Of a DNA stretch of 64,000 bases, positions 43,538 to 53,482 are shown in pieces. Under the pieces are notes generated by a model that was not told the origin of the DNA, made no database searches, and saw only the letters and a program-made list of their open reading frames with translations. Each line of letters begins with the position of its first letter. The stretch's first letter is position 1. The position numbers and the translations under genes were made by a program. Where the stretch lies: contig NZ_CP152376.1 of assembly GCF_038784515.1 (NCBI RefSeq), forward strand, positions 2,914,001-2,978,000, given 5' to 3'. The stretch comes from Rhodoferax sp. GW822-FHT02A01 (lineage in GTDB: Bacteria; Pseudomonadota; Gammaproteobacteria; Burkholderiales; Burkholderiaceae_C).

Positions 43538-46500
43538 ATGGCGCGCTTCTTCATCGACCGGCCCATCTTTGCATGGGTGATTGCCTTGTTCATCGTGGTG
43601 GCCGGAGCGGTTGCCATCACGCAGTTGCCGGTGGCGCAATACCCGTCGGTGGCGCCACCGTCCATCGTGGTGTCGGCGGCCTATCCGGGTGCCACGGCAC
43701 AGACCATGGAAAACAGCGTGCTGTCCGTGATCGAGCGCGAGATGAATGGCTCGCCCGGTCTTCTGTACATGGAGTCGGTGGCGCAGGCCGATGGCAGCGG
43801 CTCCATCACCCTGAGTTACGACCCCAGCACCAATCCCGATCTGGCGCAGGTGGATGTGCAGAACCGGCTCAGCCGCGCGTCACCGCGCTTGCCGGCCGCC
43901 GTGACACAGAACGGCGTGCGGGTGGACAAGTCGCGCTCCAACTTCCTGCTGTTCACCATTCTGTCCTCCGACAACCCGGACTACGACCCGGTGGCATTGG
44001 GTGACTACGCCTCGCGCAATGTGCTGCCCGAAATCCAGCGTGTGCCCGGCGTCGGCCAGGCGCAGTTGTTTGGTACAGAGCGTGCCATGCGCATCTGGAT
44101 CGACCCGGCCAAGCTGGTGGGCTACAAGCTCTCCAGCGTGGATGTGAACAGCGCCATTGCCGCGCAGAACGCGCAGGTCACCTCGGGCACCATTGGCGAT
44201 CTGCCCAATGTGCCGGGGCAGTCGATCTTTGCCGCTGTGGTGGTCAAGGGGCAGCTCAGTTCCGCCAACGAGTTCGGCAACATTGTGCTGCGCGCCAATG
44301 CGGACGGCTCCGCCGTGCGGCTGCGCGACGTGGCCCGTATAGAGCTGGGTGCCCAGTCCTATGGCACGCAGGCGCGCCTCAATGGCAAACCGTCCAGCGG
44401 CATTGGCGTGCAACTGGCGCCCAGCGGCAACGCGCTGGCAACGGCCAAGGCCATACGCAAACGTCTGGACGAGCTTTCGCGCTATTTCCCGCCCGGCGTG
44501 AAAGCCACCATTCCCTATGACAGCTCCAAGTTCGTGGACATCTCCATCCGCCAGGTGGTGGAGACGCTGCTCGAAGCCGTGGTGCTGGTGTTCCTGGTGA
44601 TGTTTCTGTTCCTGCAGAACATCCGCTACACCATCATTCCGACATTGGTGGTTCCCATCACGCTGATGGGAACCTTTGCCACGCTGCTGGCGCTGGGCTA
44701 TTCCATCAACGTGCTGACCATGTTCGGCATGGTGCTGGTGATCGGCATCGTGGTGGACGATGCCATCGTGGTGGTGGAAAACGTCGAGCGCATCATGAGT
44801 ACCGAGGGGCTGCACCCGCTGATGGCCACGCGCAAGGCCATGGGCCAGATCTCCGGCGCCATCATCGGTGTGACCGTGGTGCTGGTGTCGGTGTTCGTGC
44901 CGCTGATTTTCTTCAGCGGATCGGTGGGCAACATCTACCGTCAGTTTGCGGTGGTGATGCTCAGCTCCATCCTGTTCTCGGCCTTCATGGCGCTGTCGTT
45001 CACGCCGGCCCTGTGCGCCACGCTGCTCAAGCCGGTGCAGGCCGGGCACCACCATGCCAAGAGCGGCTTCTTCGGCTGGTTCAACCGGGGCTTTACTCGC
45101 ACCACCCATGGCTATGAGGGTCTGGTGGCGCGCGTGCTCAAGCGCACCGGGCGCTTCTTGGTCATCTACGGCGTCATCATTGCCTGCGTGGTCATCCTCT
45201 TCGGCAGGCTGCCCACCTCGTTCCTGCCCAATGAAGACCAGGGCACCATCCTGGTCAACGTGCAGCTGCCGCCAGGGGCCACTGTCAACCGCACCAGCGA
45301 CGTGATGACGCAGGTCGAGCAGTTCATGCTCAAGCAGCCTGAGGTGGCCGACATGGTCAGCGTGCTGGGCTTCAGCTTCTCCGGTACCGGCCAGAATGCG
45401 GCGCTGGGCTTCGTGGCGCTCAAGGACTGGAAAGAGCGCACCGGCGCCGAGCATGCAGCCAAATCCCTGGCAGGCAAGGCATTCGGTGCCTTGATGGGCA
45501 TTCGCGATGCGTTCATCTTTCCCTTGAGCCCGCCGCCCATTCCCGAGCTGGGCCGCTCCAACGGCTTCAGCTTCCGGCTGCAGGACCGTGGCGGCAATGG
45601 GCATGACGCCCTGCTGGCTGCACGCAACCAGCTGCTGGGCTTGGCCGCACAAAGCAAGGTGCTTACTGCCGTGCGCCCCGATGGTCTGGAAGACGCATCG
45701 CAGCTGCAGCTCAATATCGATCGCGACAAGGCCAGCGCCCTGGGTGTGAACTTCTCCGCCATCAATGCAGTGATCTCCACCGCGCTGGGCTCCAGCTACG
45801 TGAACGACTTCCCCAACGCCGGCCGGCTGCAACGGGTGGTGGTCCAGGGTGATGCGCCCACGCGCATGCAGCCCGAGGACCTGTTGCGCTTGAACGTGCT
45901 CAACAGCAGCGGCCAGACCGTGCCGTTCTCCGCCTTTGCCAGCACCGAATGGGTGACCGGCCCGATGCAGACCATCCGCTACAACGGCTTCCCCACCATG
46001 CGGATCTCGGGCGAGCCCGCACCCGGCAACAGCACGGGTACGGCAATTGCCGAGATGGAGCGTCTGGCGTCCCAGCTGCCGCCCGGCTTTGCCTATGAGT
46101 GGACGGGGCAGACCTATGAAGAAAAGCTCTCCGGCTCGACGGCGACCATCCTGTTTGCCTTCTCGCTGCTGGCGGTGTTCCTGTGTCTGGCCGCGCTGTA
46201 TGAGAGCTGGTCTATCCCGTTTGCCGTGATTCTGGTGGTGCCGCTGGGCGTGCTGGGCGTGACCGTGGCAGCGCATCTGCGCGGGTTGGAGAATGACATC
46301 TACTTCAAGGTCGGCCTGATCACCATCATCGGCCTGTCGGCCAAGAACGCGGTGCTGATCATCGAGTTCGCCAAGGACCTGCATGCGCAGGGCAAGGGGC
46401 TGGTGGAGGCCGTGCTGGAAGCGGTGCACCTGCGCTTCCGGCCGATTCTGATGACCTCCATGGCCTTCATCCTGGGCGTGCTGCCATTGGTGGTTGCAAG

Positions 46501-46717
46501 CGGCGCAGGTTCTGCCAGCCAGCGCGCCATCGGTACCGGCGTGATGGGCGGCATGATTTCCGCCACGGCGCTGTCCGTCTTCTTTACGCCCGTGTTCTTT
46601 GTGGTGGTGCGCCGCATCTTCAAGGGCAGCGAGCGCCAGCGCCGCATGTATGCCCATGAAAAGCAGGAAGGTGAACTGGCCGCACCCGTGCCAGTGGACC
46701 CGGAGGACCATGTATGA
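43538..46717 (+). CDS. RND multidrug efflux permease, AcrB/MexB type
   Basis: This 1059-residue HAE-1 pump has N-terminus MARFFIDRPIFAWVIALFIV and the LPVAQYPSVAPPSI segment typical of AcrB. The proton-relay pair Asp 407-Asp 408 lies in GIVVDDAIVVVENVER. The porter domains show PFLPNEDQG-like (SFLPNEDQGTILVNVQLPPG) and FRLQDRGGNGHDAL segments. It exports diverse hydrophobic drugs with proton uptake. It overlaps the outer-membrane-factor gene by 4 bp. It is clearly a different subfamily from the pump at 519-3611. Confidence 0.96.
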   Translation: MARFFIDRPIFAWVIALFIVVAGAVAITQLPVAQYPSVAPPSIVVSAAYPGATAQTMENSVLSVIEREMNGSPGLLYMESVAQADGSGSITLSYDPSTNPDLAQVDVQNRLSRASPRLPAAVTQNGVRVDKSRSNFLLFTILSSDNPDYDPVALGDYASRNVLPEIQRVPGVGQAQLFGTERAMRIWIDPAKLVGYKLSSVDVNSAIAAQNAQVTSGTIGDLPNVPGQSIFAAVVVKGQLSSANEFGNIVLRANADGSAVRLRDVARIELGAQSYGTQARLNGKPSSGIGVQLAPSGNALATAKAIRKRLDELSRYFPPGVKATIPYDSSKFVDISIRQVVETLLEAVVLVFLVMFLFLQNIRYTIIPTLVVPITLMGTFATLLALGYSINVLTMFGMVLVIGIVVDDAIVVVENVERIMSTEGLHPLMATRKAMGQISGAIIGVTVVLVSVFVPLIFFSGSVGNIYRQFAVVMLSSILFSAFMALSFTPALCATLLKPVQAGHHHAKSGFFGWFNRGFTRTTHGYEGLVARVLKRTGRFLVIYGVIIACVVILFGRLPTSFLPNEDQGTILVNVQLPPGATVNRTSDVMTQVEQFMLKQPEVADMVSVLGFSFSGTGQNAALGFVALKDWKERTGAEHAAKSLAGKAFGALMGIRDAFIFPLSPPPIPELGRSNGFSFRLQDRGGNGHDALLAARNQLLGLAAQSKVLTAVRPDGLEDASQLQLNIDRDKASALGVNFSAINAVISTALGSSYVNDFPNAGRLQRVVVQGDAPTRMQPEDLLRLNVLNSSGQTVPFSAFASTEWVTGPMQTIRYNGFPTMRISGEPAPGNSTGTAIAEMERLASQLPPGFAYEWTGQTYEEKLSGSTATILFAFSLLAVFLCLAALYESWSIPFAVILVVPLGVLGVTVAAHLRGLENDIYFKVGLITIIGLSAKNAVLIIEFAKDLHAQGKGLVEAVLEAVHLRFRPILMTSMAFILGVLPLVVASGAGSASQRAIGTGVMGGMISATALSVFFTPVFFVVVRRIFKGSERQRRMYAHEKQEGELAAPVPVDPEDHV

Positions 46718-48135
46718 CCCGCGCCATGAAATCTTCCCCGTCGTTGGCTTTCCCGTTCAAGGCCGCAAGCCTGGCCATCGTGGCAGCCACACTGGCTGCT
46801 TGCGGCAGCATGGCGCCCGATTACCAACGCCCCGCTGCGCCCGTTCCGGCGCAGTTTCCTGCAGCTGCAGGCACGGCAGGCGCCGCGGCAGCAGACACTC
46901 CCTGGCAAGACTTCTTTGCCGATGAACGTCTGCAAAAGCTGATCCGCATTGCGCTGGAAAACAACCGGGACCTACGCGTGGCACTGCTCAACGTGGAGCA
47001 GGCGCGCGCCACAGTGGACGTGCGCAAGGCCGACCGGTGGCCCACGGTGAATGCCGGACTGAGCCTGACCCGAGGAACGACGACTACCGGCGCGGTCACC
47101 AGCAGTTACAGCGCGGGTCTGCTCGTCACGTCCTATGAAGTGGACCTGTTCGACCGCCTGCGCAGCCAGTCGGATGCCGCCTTTGCGCAATACCTGGCGA
47201 GCACCGAGGCCGGCAAGGCAGCACAGATCAGCCTGGTCGGCGCCGTGGCCAATGCCTACTTTGCGTTGCAGGCGGATACCGCGTTGCTGGAGCTGTCGCA
47301 GCAAACCACCAAGACCCGGGAAGAGTCTTTCAAGCTCACCAGACTGCGCTTTGACAACGGCGCCAGTTCCCAACTGGACCTGAGCCAAGCTCAGTCGCTG
47401 CTGGAAGCCGCACGTGTGAGCCTGGCGCAAACCACGCGCCAGCGCATGCTCGACGAGAACGCGCTCAATCTGCTGCTAGGGCAAGCGGCGCCGAGCGAGC
47501 TGGTGGCTGGCAGTGCGCAGCTCACCACGCCATTGCCCGAGCTGCCCACTGGTGTGCCCAGCGAGGTGCTGCTGCGCCGACCCGACGTGGTCCAGGCCGA
47601 GCAACTGTTGCTGGCGGCCAATGCCAATATCGGCGCAGCCCGCGCGGCGTTCTTTCCCAAGATTCTGTTGACGGCCAGCGCTGGCAGCGTCAGCAGCGAA
47701 TTGCAGGATCTGTTCAAGGACGGAACCTTTGCCTGGAGCTTTGTGCCCCAGCTGTTGCTGCCCATCTTCGATGCCGGGCGCAATGAGGCCAATCTGACAG
47801 TGGCCAAGACCGCGCGCGACATCGCCGTTGCCCAGTACGAAAAGGCCATCCAATCCGCCTTTCGTGAAGTGGCCGATGCCCTGGCGGGCCGCGCCACCCT
47901 GGGGGACCAGCTCAAGTCGCAACAGGCCCAGACCCTGGCTGAGACCGAAAGAACCCGGCTGACCGAGCTGCGCTACAAGAATGGCGCCAGCAGCTATCTG
48001 GAGGTGCTGGATGCCCAGCGCTCCCTGTTTGCTTCGCAACAGGCAGAGCTGCAGCTCAGGTTGCAGGTTCTGCAGAATCAGGCAACGCTGTACCGGGTAT
48101 TGGGCGGTGGCTGGAGTGCAGCGGCCAAGTCCTGA
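46714..48135 (+). CDS. NodT/OprM-family outer-membrane efflux lipoprotein
   Basis: This 473-residue channel protein of the AcrAB-type operon has lipobox LAAC (Cys 30) followed by [10 protein letters not shown]. Two OEP domains are visible ([20 protein letters not shown] and the [20 protein letters not shown] segment) and a C-terminal [22 protein letters not shown] overlap with the pump gene indicates coupled expression in stoichiometric amounts. Together with 42275-46717 it makes a complete tripartite system. Confidence 0.95.
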   Translation: MTRAMKSSPSLAFPFKAASLAIVAATLAACGSMAPDYQRPAAPVPAQFPAAAGTAGAAAADTPWQDFFADERLQKLIRIALENNRDLRVALLNVEQARATVDVRKADRWPTVNAGLSLTRGTTTTGAVTSSYSAGLLVTSYEVDLFDRLRSQSDAAFAQYLASTEAGKAAQISLVGAVANAYFALQADTALLELSQQTTKTREESFKLTRLRFDNGASSQLDLSQAQSLLEAARVSLAQTTRQRMLDENALNLLLGQAAPSELVAGSAQLTTPLPELPTGVPSEVLLRRPDVVQAEQLLLAANANIGAARAAFFPKILLTASAGSVSSELQDLFKDGTFAWSFVPQLLLPIFDAGRNEANLTVAKTARDIAVAQYEKAIQSAFREVADALAGRATLGDQLKSQQAQTLAETERTRLTELRYKNGASSYLEVLDAQRSLFASQQAELQLRLQVLQNQATLYRVLGGGWSAAAKS

Positions 48136-48176
48136 CGTGTTGGCCTGCAAGGGCGCAGAAAAACAAGGAGATAAGC

Positions 48177-49154
48177 ATGTTCAAAGGAATTCTGGTCACC
48201 AAGACCGATGGTGTTTACGGTGCCTCGGTGCAAAGCGTGGATGACGCGGTGCTGGGCGACGGTGATGTGACGGTGGGTGTGGAGTGGTCCACCCTCAACT
48301 ACAAGGACGGCCTGGCCATCACCGGCAAATCACCGGTGGTGCGCAAGTTCCCGCTGGTGCCGGGCATCGACTTTGCCGGCACCGTGTATTCCAGCCAGAA
48401 CCCGCGCTGGAAGGTGGGCGACAAAGTAGTCCTCAACGGCTGGGGCGTAGGCGAGTCGTACAGCGGCGGCCTGGCTCAGACTGCGCGTGTCAAAGGGGAG
48501 TGGCTGGTGGCATTGCCCGCTGCCTTCACCACACGGCAGGCCATGGCCATCGGTACTGCGGGCTATACCGCCATGCTGTGCGTCATGGCATTGGAAAAAC
48601 ACGGCGTGCGCCCCACCGATGGCGAGGTGCTGGTGACCGGTGCCAGCGGTGGCGTGGGCAGCGTGGCGGTGTCTCTTCTGTCCAAATTGGGCTACACGGT
48701 GGTCGCATCGACCGGTCGCTTGGAAGAGGCGCCTTATCTGCAGTCGTTGGGCGCCAGTAGCGTGATCGATCGCAACGAACTCTCCGGCCCGGGCAAACCG
48801 CTGGCCAAGGAACGCTGGGCCGCTGTGGTGGACAGTGTGGGTAGCCATACCCTGGCCAATGCCTGCGCTGCGACCCGCTATGGCGGCGCCGTGGCGGCAT
48901 GCGGTCTGGCGCAGGGCATGGATTTTCCCGCATCGGTGGCGCCGTTCATCCTGCGTGGCATCACGCTCTACGGCATTGACAGCGTCATGGCGCCACTTGC
49001 CAAACGCGAAGAGGCTTGGGCACGGCTGGCACGTGATCTGGACGTAGCCAAGCTGGAAGCGCTCACCACCGAGATCAGCCTGGAGCAAGCCATTGGCGTG
49101 GCCGCAGAGCTGCTGCAGGGCAAGGTACGCGGCCGGGTCGTGGTGAAGCCATAA
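48177..49154 (+). CDS. YhdH/AcuI-type acrylyl-CoA reductase or quinone oxidoreductase
   Basis: This 325-residue zinc-free MDR-superfamily enzyme starts [20 protein letters not shown]. It carries [50 protein letters not shown] and the NADPH loop [16 protein letters not shown]. These match AcuI/YhdH, which reduce acrylyl-CoA to propionyl-CoA with NADPH. It has a good AAGGAG ribosome-binding site and starts 41 bp after the efflux operon. The codon just before its TAA stop provides the AUA that may start the next gene. Confidence 0.9.
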   Translation: MFKGILVTKTDGVYGASVQSVDDAVLGDGDVTVGVEWSTLNYKDGLAITGKSPVVRKFPLVPGIDFAGTVYSSQNPRWKVGDKVVLNGWGVGESYSGGLAQTARVKGEWLVALPAAFTTRQAMAIGTAGYTAMLCVMALEKHGVRPTDGEVLVTGASGGVGSVAVSLLSKLGYTVVASTGRLEEAPYLQSLGASSVIDRNELSGPGKPLAKERWAAVVDSVGSHTLANACAATRYGGAVAACGLAQGMDFPASVAPFILRGITLYGIDSVMAPLAKREEAWARLARDLDVAKLEALTTEISLEQAIGVAAELLQGKVRGRVVVKP

Positions 49155-49213
49155 GCCAGCCGCAGGGCGAATCAGCCTACGCCTGGCTGCGGCTGCTGGT
49201 TTCGCTGACGTTG

Positions 49214-50437
49214 ATGACCATCGGCGGCAGCGGCATGTACGCCATCACCGTGGTGCTGCCACGCATCCAGCAGGAATTTAGCGTGGGGCGCGCGCAAGCT
49301 TCGTTTCCATACGCCATGACATTGGTGGGGTTTGGCGTGGGCGGCATTCTCATGGGTCGGCTGGCGGACCGATTTGGCGTGATGGTGCCGGTGTTGCTGG
49401 GAGGCGTGGCGCTGGGTTCGGGCTTTCTGGTGGCCGGTTCGGCACACGACCTGTGGCAGTTCAATCTGGCCCAAGGCTTGCTCATTGGCATGCTGGGCAG
49501 TTCTGCCACATTTGCGCCGCTGGTAGCCGACACCTCGCAGTGGTTCACACGCAGGCGCGGCATTGCGCTGGCCATCTGCATGAGCGGCAACTATGTGGCC
49601 GGTGCTGTCTGGCCTCCGGTGGCGCAGCATCTGGTGGAGCTCTGGGGCTGGCGTTCTGCCTATTCGGCCATCGGATTCTTTTGTCTGGCGAGCATGTTGC
49701 CGCTGGCGTTGGTGCTCAAGCGCCGGCCGCCCGTAGTGACACGCGCGCCGCACGCGGGCCATGCTGCAACGGCTGCCAGTGCGGTGCCCGACCGGCCTCT
49801 GAACCTGAACGTCAATCTCTTCACGGGGTTGCTGAGCATTGCGGGTCTGTCGTGTTGCGTGGCCATGTCCATGCCGCAGGTCCATATCGTGGCCTATTGC
49901 ACCGACCTGGGGCTGGGCGCCACGCAGGGCGCGCAGATGCTGTCGCTGATGCTGGGTGCCGGCATTGTGAGCCGGTTGGTGTCGGGCTGGCTGTCGGACC
50001 ACCTGGGCGGTTTGATCACGCTGTTGATCGGTTCGCTCCTGCAGATGCTGGCCTTGTTGCTGTTCCTGCCCTTCAAGGGTCTCGTGCCGCTGTATGTGAT
50101 CTCCGGCCTGTTCGGGCTGTTCCAGGGCGGCATCGTGCCATGCTATGCGCTCATCGTTCGCGAATATTGCCAACCCGGCCAGGCTGGCGCACGGGTGGGC
50201 ACGGTGCTGATGGCCACGCTCTTTGGCATGGCGCTGGGGGGCTGGATGTCGGGTGCCATCTTCGATTGGACCGGCTCCTACCGTGCCGCATTTCTGAATG
50301 GCATTGCATTCAACCTGCTCAATGCCGTGGTTGTTGCGTGGTTACTGCGCCGTGCCTGGCTGCTGGCACTATCATCGCCCACCCTTGACGGCACACGACT
50401 GGGTGCCATCGCACACCGATTCCAACAGAGAACTTGA
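49214..50437 (+). CDS. MFS transporter (probable upstream AUA start at 49151)
   Basis: This is a twelve-helix major facilitator carrier with the loop motif GRLADRFGVMVP after helix 2 and a central loop of charged and Ala-rich sequence near 170-195. It resembles monocarboxylate/OFA-type MFS proteins; the substrate is unknown. From ATG 49214 it has 407 residues, but helix 1 would then lose its start and there is no ribosome-binding site. The open frame continues upstream as [20 protein letters not shown], giving a full helix 1, to an AUA codon at 49151. That AUA overlaps the preceding TAA stop and has GGTGA just before it. The aldo/keto reductase gene follows. Confidence 0.88.
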   Translation: MTIGGSGMYAITVVLPRIQQEFSVGRAQASFPYAMTLVGFGVGGILMGRLADRFGVMVPVLLGGVALGSGFLVAGSAHDLWQFNLAQGLLIGMLGSSATFAPLVADTSQWFTRRRGIALAICMSGNYVAGAVWPPVAQHLVELWGWRSAYSAIGFFCLASMLPLALVLKRRPPVVTRAPHAGHAATAASAVPDRPLNLNVNLFTGLLSIAGLSCCVAMSMPQVHIVAYCTDLGLGATQGAQMLSLMLGAGIVSRLVSGWLSDHLGGLITLLIGSLLQMLALLLFLPFKGLVPLYVISGLFGLFQGGIVPCYALIVREYCQPGQAGARVGTVLMATLFGMALGGWMSGAIFDWTGSYRAAFLNGIAFNLLNAVVVAWLLRRAWLLALSSPTLDGTRLGAIAHRFQQRT

Positions 50438-50439
50438 AT

Positions 50440-51423
50440 ATGCAATACAGACCTCTTGGCCGCACCGGCTGGAACATCTCCACCATCAGCTTTGGCGCCT
50501 GGGCCATTGGTGGCACCTGGGGCGACGTGGACGACGCCGAATCCATGGGCGCGCTGCACAAGGCGCTGGACATGGGCGTGAACTTCTTCGACACGGCCGA
50601 TGTCTATGGCGACGGCCGCAGCGAACGCTTGATTGCCCGCCTGCGCAAGGAGCGCAGCGAGCCTTTCTACGTGGCCACCAAGGCCGGGCGTCGTCTCAAC
50701 CCGCATGTGGCCGGTGGCTACAACCGTGAGAACCTGCGCGCCTTTGTGGAACGCAGCCTGACCAACCTGAATACCGAGGCACTGGACCTGCTGCAACTGC
50801 ATTGCCCGCCCACACCGGTGTATTACATGCCCGAGGTGTTTGATGCATTGGACGAAATGCAGCGTGAGGGCAAGCTGCGTCACTATGGCGTGAGCGTGGA
50901 GAAGGTGGAAGAGGCTCTCAAGGCCATCGAGTTCCCTGGCGTGCAAAGTGTGCAGATCATCTTCAACATGCTGCGCCAGCGCCCGGCAGACCTGCTCTTC
51001 AAGGAGACGCAGCGCAAGGGCGTGGGCATCCTCGCGCGGCTGCCACTGTCCTCGGGACTGCTCAGCGGCAAGATGACGGCGCAGACCACCTTTGCAGCAG
51101 ACGACCACCGCCTGTTCAACCGCAACGGCGAACAGTTCGACAAGGGTGAGACTTTTTCCGGCCTGGAATACGCCAAGGGCCTGGCTGCCGTCGAAGCCCT
51201 GCGTCCGCTGGTGCCCGCGGGCATGAGCATGGCGCAATGGGCCCTACGCTGGATCACCATGCACCCGGCGGTGACCTGTGCCATTCCCGGCGGTAAGCGT
51301 GCGGCGCAAGTGGAAGACAACGTTCACGCCGCCGATTTGCCCGCCTTCACCGATGCGCAGATGCAGGCGGTGCAAACGGTATATGAGCAATACGCCAAAC
51401 CCTGGGTTCACCACGGTTGGTAA
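50440..51423 (+). CDS. Aldo/keto reductase
   Basis: This 327-residue NADPH-dependent TIM-barrel oxidoreductase starts MQYRPLGRTGWNISTISFG. The catalytic tetrad is visible: Asp and Tyr in FFDTADVYGDGRSERL, Lys in VATKAG and His in LLQLHCPP. The cofactor-binding end contains TCAIPGGKRAAQVEDN. It resembles the YghZ/Tas-like AKR branch, substrate unknown. ATG 50440 lies 2 bp after the MFS stop and 28 bp before the next gene, suggesting a carrier/two-dehydrogenase operon. Confidence 0.9.
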   Translation: MQYRPLGRTGWNISTISFGAWAIGGTWGDVDDAESMGALHKALDMGVNFFDTADVYGDGRSERLIARLRKERSEPFYVATKAGRRLNPHVAGGYNRENLRAFVERSLTNLNTEALDLLQLHCPPTPVYYMPEVFDALDEMQREGKLRHYGVSVEKVEEALKAIEFPGVQSVQIIFNMLRQRPADLLFKETQRKGVGILARLPLSSGLLSGKMTAQTTFAADDHRLFNRNGEQFDKGETFSGLEYAKGLAAVEALRPLVPAGMSMAQWALRWITMHPAVTCAIPGGKRAAQVEDNVHAADLPAFTDAQMQAVQTVYEQYAKPWVHHGW

Positions 51424-51451
51424 ACCCTTTGCCACGAAAGCACCACACACC

Positions 51452-52366
51452 ATGACGCAAGAAACTGTCGGCTTCATCGGCCTGGGCCTGATGGGCCATG
51501 GCATGGCCAAGAACCTAGTGGACAAGGGCTTTGCGCTGTCCATCTATGCCCGCAAGCCCAGCGAGGCCACGGCAGACTTGCAGCGCCGCGGTGCCGTCCT
51601 GCGCGCATCAGCCACGGAGGTCGCGCGCAACGCGTCGGTGGTGTTCCTGTGCGTCACCGGATCCAAGGATGTGGAGGCCATTGTGCGCGGGCCACAAGGG
51701 CTCAAGGCCGGGCTGGCACCAGGCAGCGTGGTGGTGGATTGCTCCACGTCGGACCCGGTCTCCACCAATGCCCTGCAGGCGGAGTTGCAGGCGGTAGGCG
51801 TGCATCTGGTCGATGCGCCTTTGAGCCGCACACCCAAGGAAGCCTGGGCAGGAACACTGGACACCATGGTCGGTGCGGACCCGGAAGTCTTTGCACGGGT
51901 GGAGCCGCTGTTGCAAACCTTTGCCGGGCGCATCGTGCACCTGGGCGGTCCCGGCACCGGCCACCGCATGAAGCTGATCAACAACTTTGTGTCTCTGGGC
52001 TACGCCGCGCTGTATGCGGAAGCCCTGACCCTGGCGCAGGCGGTGGGCATCACGCCCGCCATGTTCGACTCGGTCATCCGTGGCGGCCGCATGGACAACC
52101 TGTTCTACCAGACCTTCATGGAGTACACGCTGCGCGGCAACAAGGAGGCGCACAAGTTCACACTCACCAATGCCTACAAGGACCTGCGCTACCTGGAGTC
52201 CATGGCCGACGATGCCGGTGTGGCCAACAGCATGGGCAACGCAGTCAAGAACGCCTTTGGCCTGGCGGTGCAGATGGGCGGCTCGCAAACCATGGTGCCC
52301 ATGCTGCCGGAGCTGATCGCCGCCATGAGTGGCGTGGACCTGCAGCCTGACGACGCGGACCTATAG
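51452..52366 (+). CDS. Beta-hydroxyacid dehydrogenase family oxidoreductase
   Basis: This 304-residue protein is of the 3-hydroxyisobutyrate / tartronate-semialdehyde reductase type. It has the cofactor motif GFIGLGLMGHGMAKNLVDKG, the substrate-binding segment VDAPLSRTPKEAWAGTL (replacing the usual DAPVSGG) and the catalytic Lys in GTGHRMKLINNFVS. The changed substrate motif suggests an unusual acid substrate. It follows the aldo/keto reductase gene by 28 bp, and its 3' end overlaps the convergent EamA transporter gene by 6 bp. Confidence 0.89.
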   Translation: MTQETVGFIGLGLMGHGMAKNLVDKGFALSIYARKPSEATADLQRRGAVLRASATEVARNASVVFLCVTGSKDVEAIVRGPQGLKAGLAPGSVVVDCSTSDPVSTNALQAELQAVGVHLVDAPLSRTPKEAWAGTLDTMVGADPEVFARVEPLLQTFAGRIVHLGGPGTGHRMKLINNFVSLGYAALYAEALTLAQAVGITPAMFDSVIRGGRMDNLFYQTFMEYTLRGNKEAHKFTLTNAYKDLRYLESMADDAGVANSMGNAVKNAFGLAVQMGGSQTMVPMLPELIAAMSGVDLQPDDADL

Positions 52367-53296
52367 CCGCCGCAACCGTGCCTCGTGCAGCGTCAGCAGA
52401 CCGCCTGCCGTGCCGCACAGCGCGATCAGCCCGATACCGATGAGCGACATGTGGTCGGGAATGTGGTCGAACATGATCCAGCCGCCCAGCATGGCAAACC
52501 CGATCTGCATGTACATATAAGGCATCAGCGTTGCGGCGGGCGAGCGCTCGAAGGCCATGATCATCAGCAGGTGTCCTACCGATCCGGCCACGCCCATCAG
52601 AGCCAATCCCAGCCACAGGTGAACGTCACTGAGGGTGGTCCAGGCCCAGTACAGCGGCACGCTGGTTACCAGCAGGCTGACCCAGCTGGTGTAGAACTGG
52701 GTGGTGAGGGTTGATTCGGTGCGCGTCAGCTTGCTGGTCAGCAACTGGAACGCCGCGTTGGCAATCACCAGTCCCAGTGGCAGCAACATAGCCCAGCTGT
52801 TCCAGCTCACCGCATCGCCACCGGGTCGCACAATGATGGCCGTGCCAATGAAGCCGCCGGTGACCAGGACAACCCGGAAGATGGACACATGCTCGCCCAG
52901 CAGGCGCGCTGCCAGCAGGGTCACCAGCAGCGGGGTGGTCATCACGATGGCGGTGAATTCGCCCACTGGCATCACGCGCAGACTGGCAAATGCCAGCAAG
53001 GTGACCATGGTTATCAGCAAGCCACGGGCAACCTGCATTCCCAGGTTGTCGGTCCTGAATACAGACATGCCTTTCTTGGGAATCACCAAGGCGGTGGTGA
53101 GCAGCGCCTGGAAAAAATTGCGAGCCCAGATGGCCATCAGCAGCGGCACCTCCAGCGTCACCCGCTTGGTGGTGGTGTCCAGCACCGCAAAGCAGGCCAC
53201 GGCTGCGATCAGCAATCCAATACCGGCAAGGGTCTTGGTGCTGACAGCAGGAGCGCGGGGAAGGCGTGCAGGCATGGCGGAAGGGGACACGGACAT
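52361..53296 (-). CDS. EamA-type DMT-family transporter
   Basis: This 311-residue membrane protein has about ten helices formed by two EamA repeats (for example LAGIGLLIAAVACFAVLDTT and WAMLLPLGLVIANAAFQLLT). DMT carriers export metabolites or amino acids, and the substrate is unknown. ATG 53296 was chosen because the first helix follows directly; the frame remains open far upstream, antisense to the CoA-transferase gene. The 186-bp gap to that divergent gene includes a TAGGG-CAAA-CCCTA repeat at 53396-53409. Confidence 0.88.
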   Translation of the reverse strand: MSVSPSAMPARLPRAPAVSTKTLAGIGLLIAAVACFAVLDTTTKRVTLEVPLLMAIWARNFFQALLTTALVIPKKGMSVFRTDNLGMQVARGLLITMVTLLAFASLRVMPVGEFTAIVMTTPLLVTLLAARLLGEHVSIFRVVLVTGGFIGTAIIVRPGGDAVSWNSWAMLLPLGLVIANAAFQLLTSKLTRTESTLTTQFYTSWVSLLVTSVPLYWAWTTLSDVHLWLGLALMGVAGSVGHLLMIMAFERSPAATLMPYMYMQIGFAMLGGWIMFDHIPDHMSLIGIGLIALCGTAGGLLTLHEARLRRL

Positions 53297-53395
53297 GAAT
53301 TTCCCTGGAAGTGTGACTGAAATACTGCTGGGCGGTGCTTGGGCTGAGCAGCGGTCCCAATCGGTTTGCTCGGTGGAGCTCATTGAACTGTAACC

Positions 53396-53409
53396 TAGGG
53401 CAAACCCTA
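53396..53409. promoter_or_regulatory. Small inverted repeat between divergent eamA-type and CoA-transferase genes
   Basis: TAGGG-CAAA-CCCTA is a perfect 5-bp-arm repeat 73 bp before the CoA-transferase start. It may be an operator for either divergent gene, but it is short and unsupported by a second copy. Confidence 0.3.
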
Positions 53410-53482
53410 ATATCAACAATCCGGACTGGTAAACTCCCGCAGTCGCGCGCAGCGCAGCCTCCCTTATCAAGCAATCCACGTC

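Noticed and set aside
43880..46711. A 943-codon open frame antisense to the AcrB-type pump gene
   Set aside because: It has a His/Gln/Arg-rich shadow composition and lies wholly inside a strongly supported gene.
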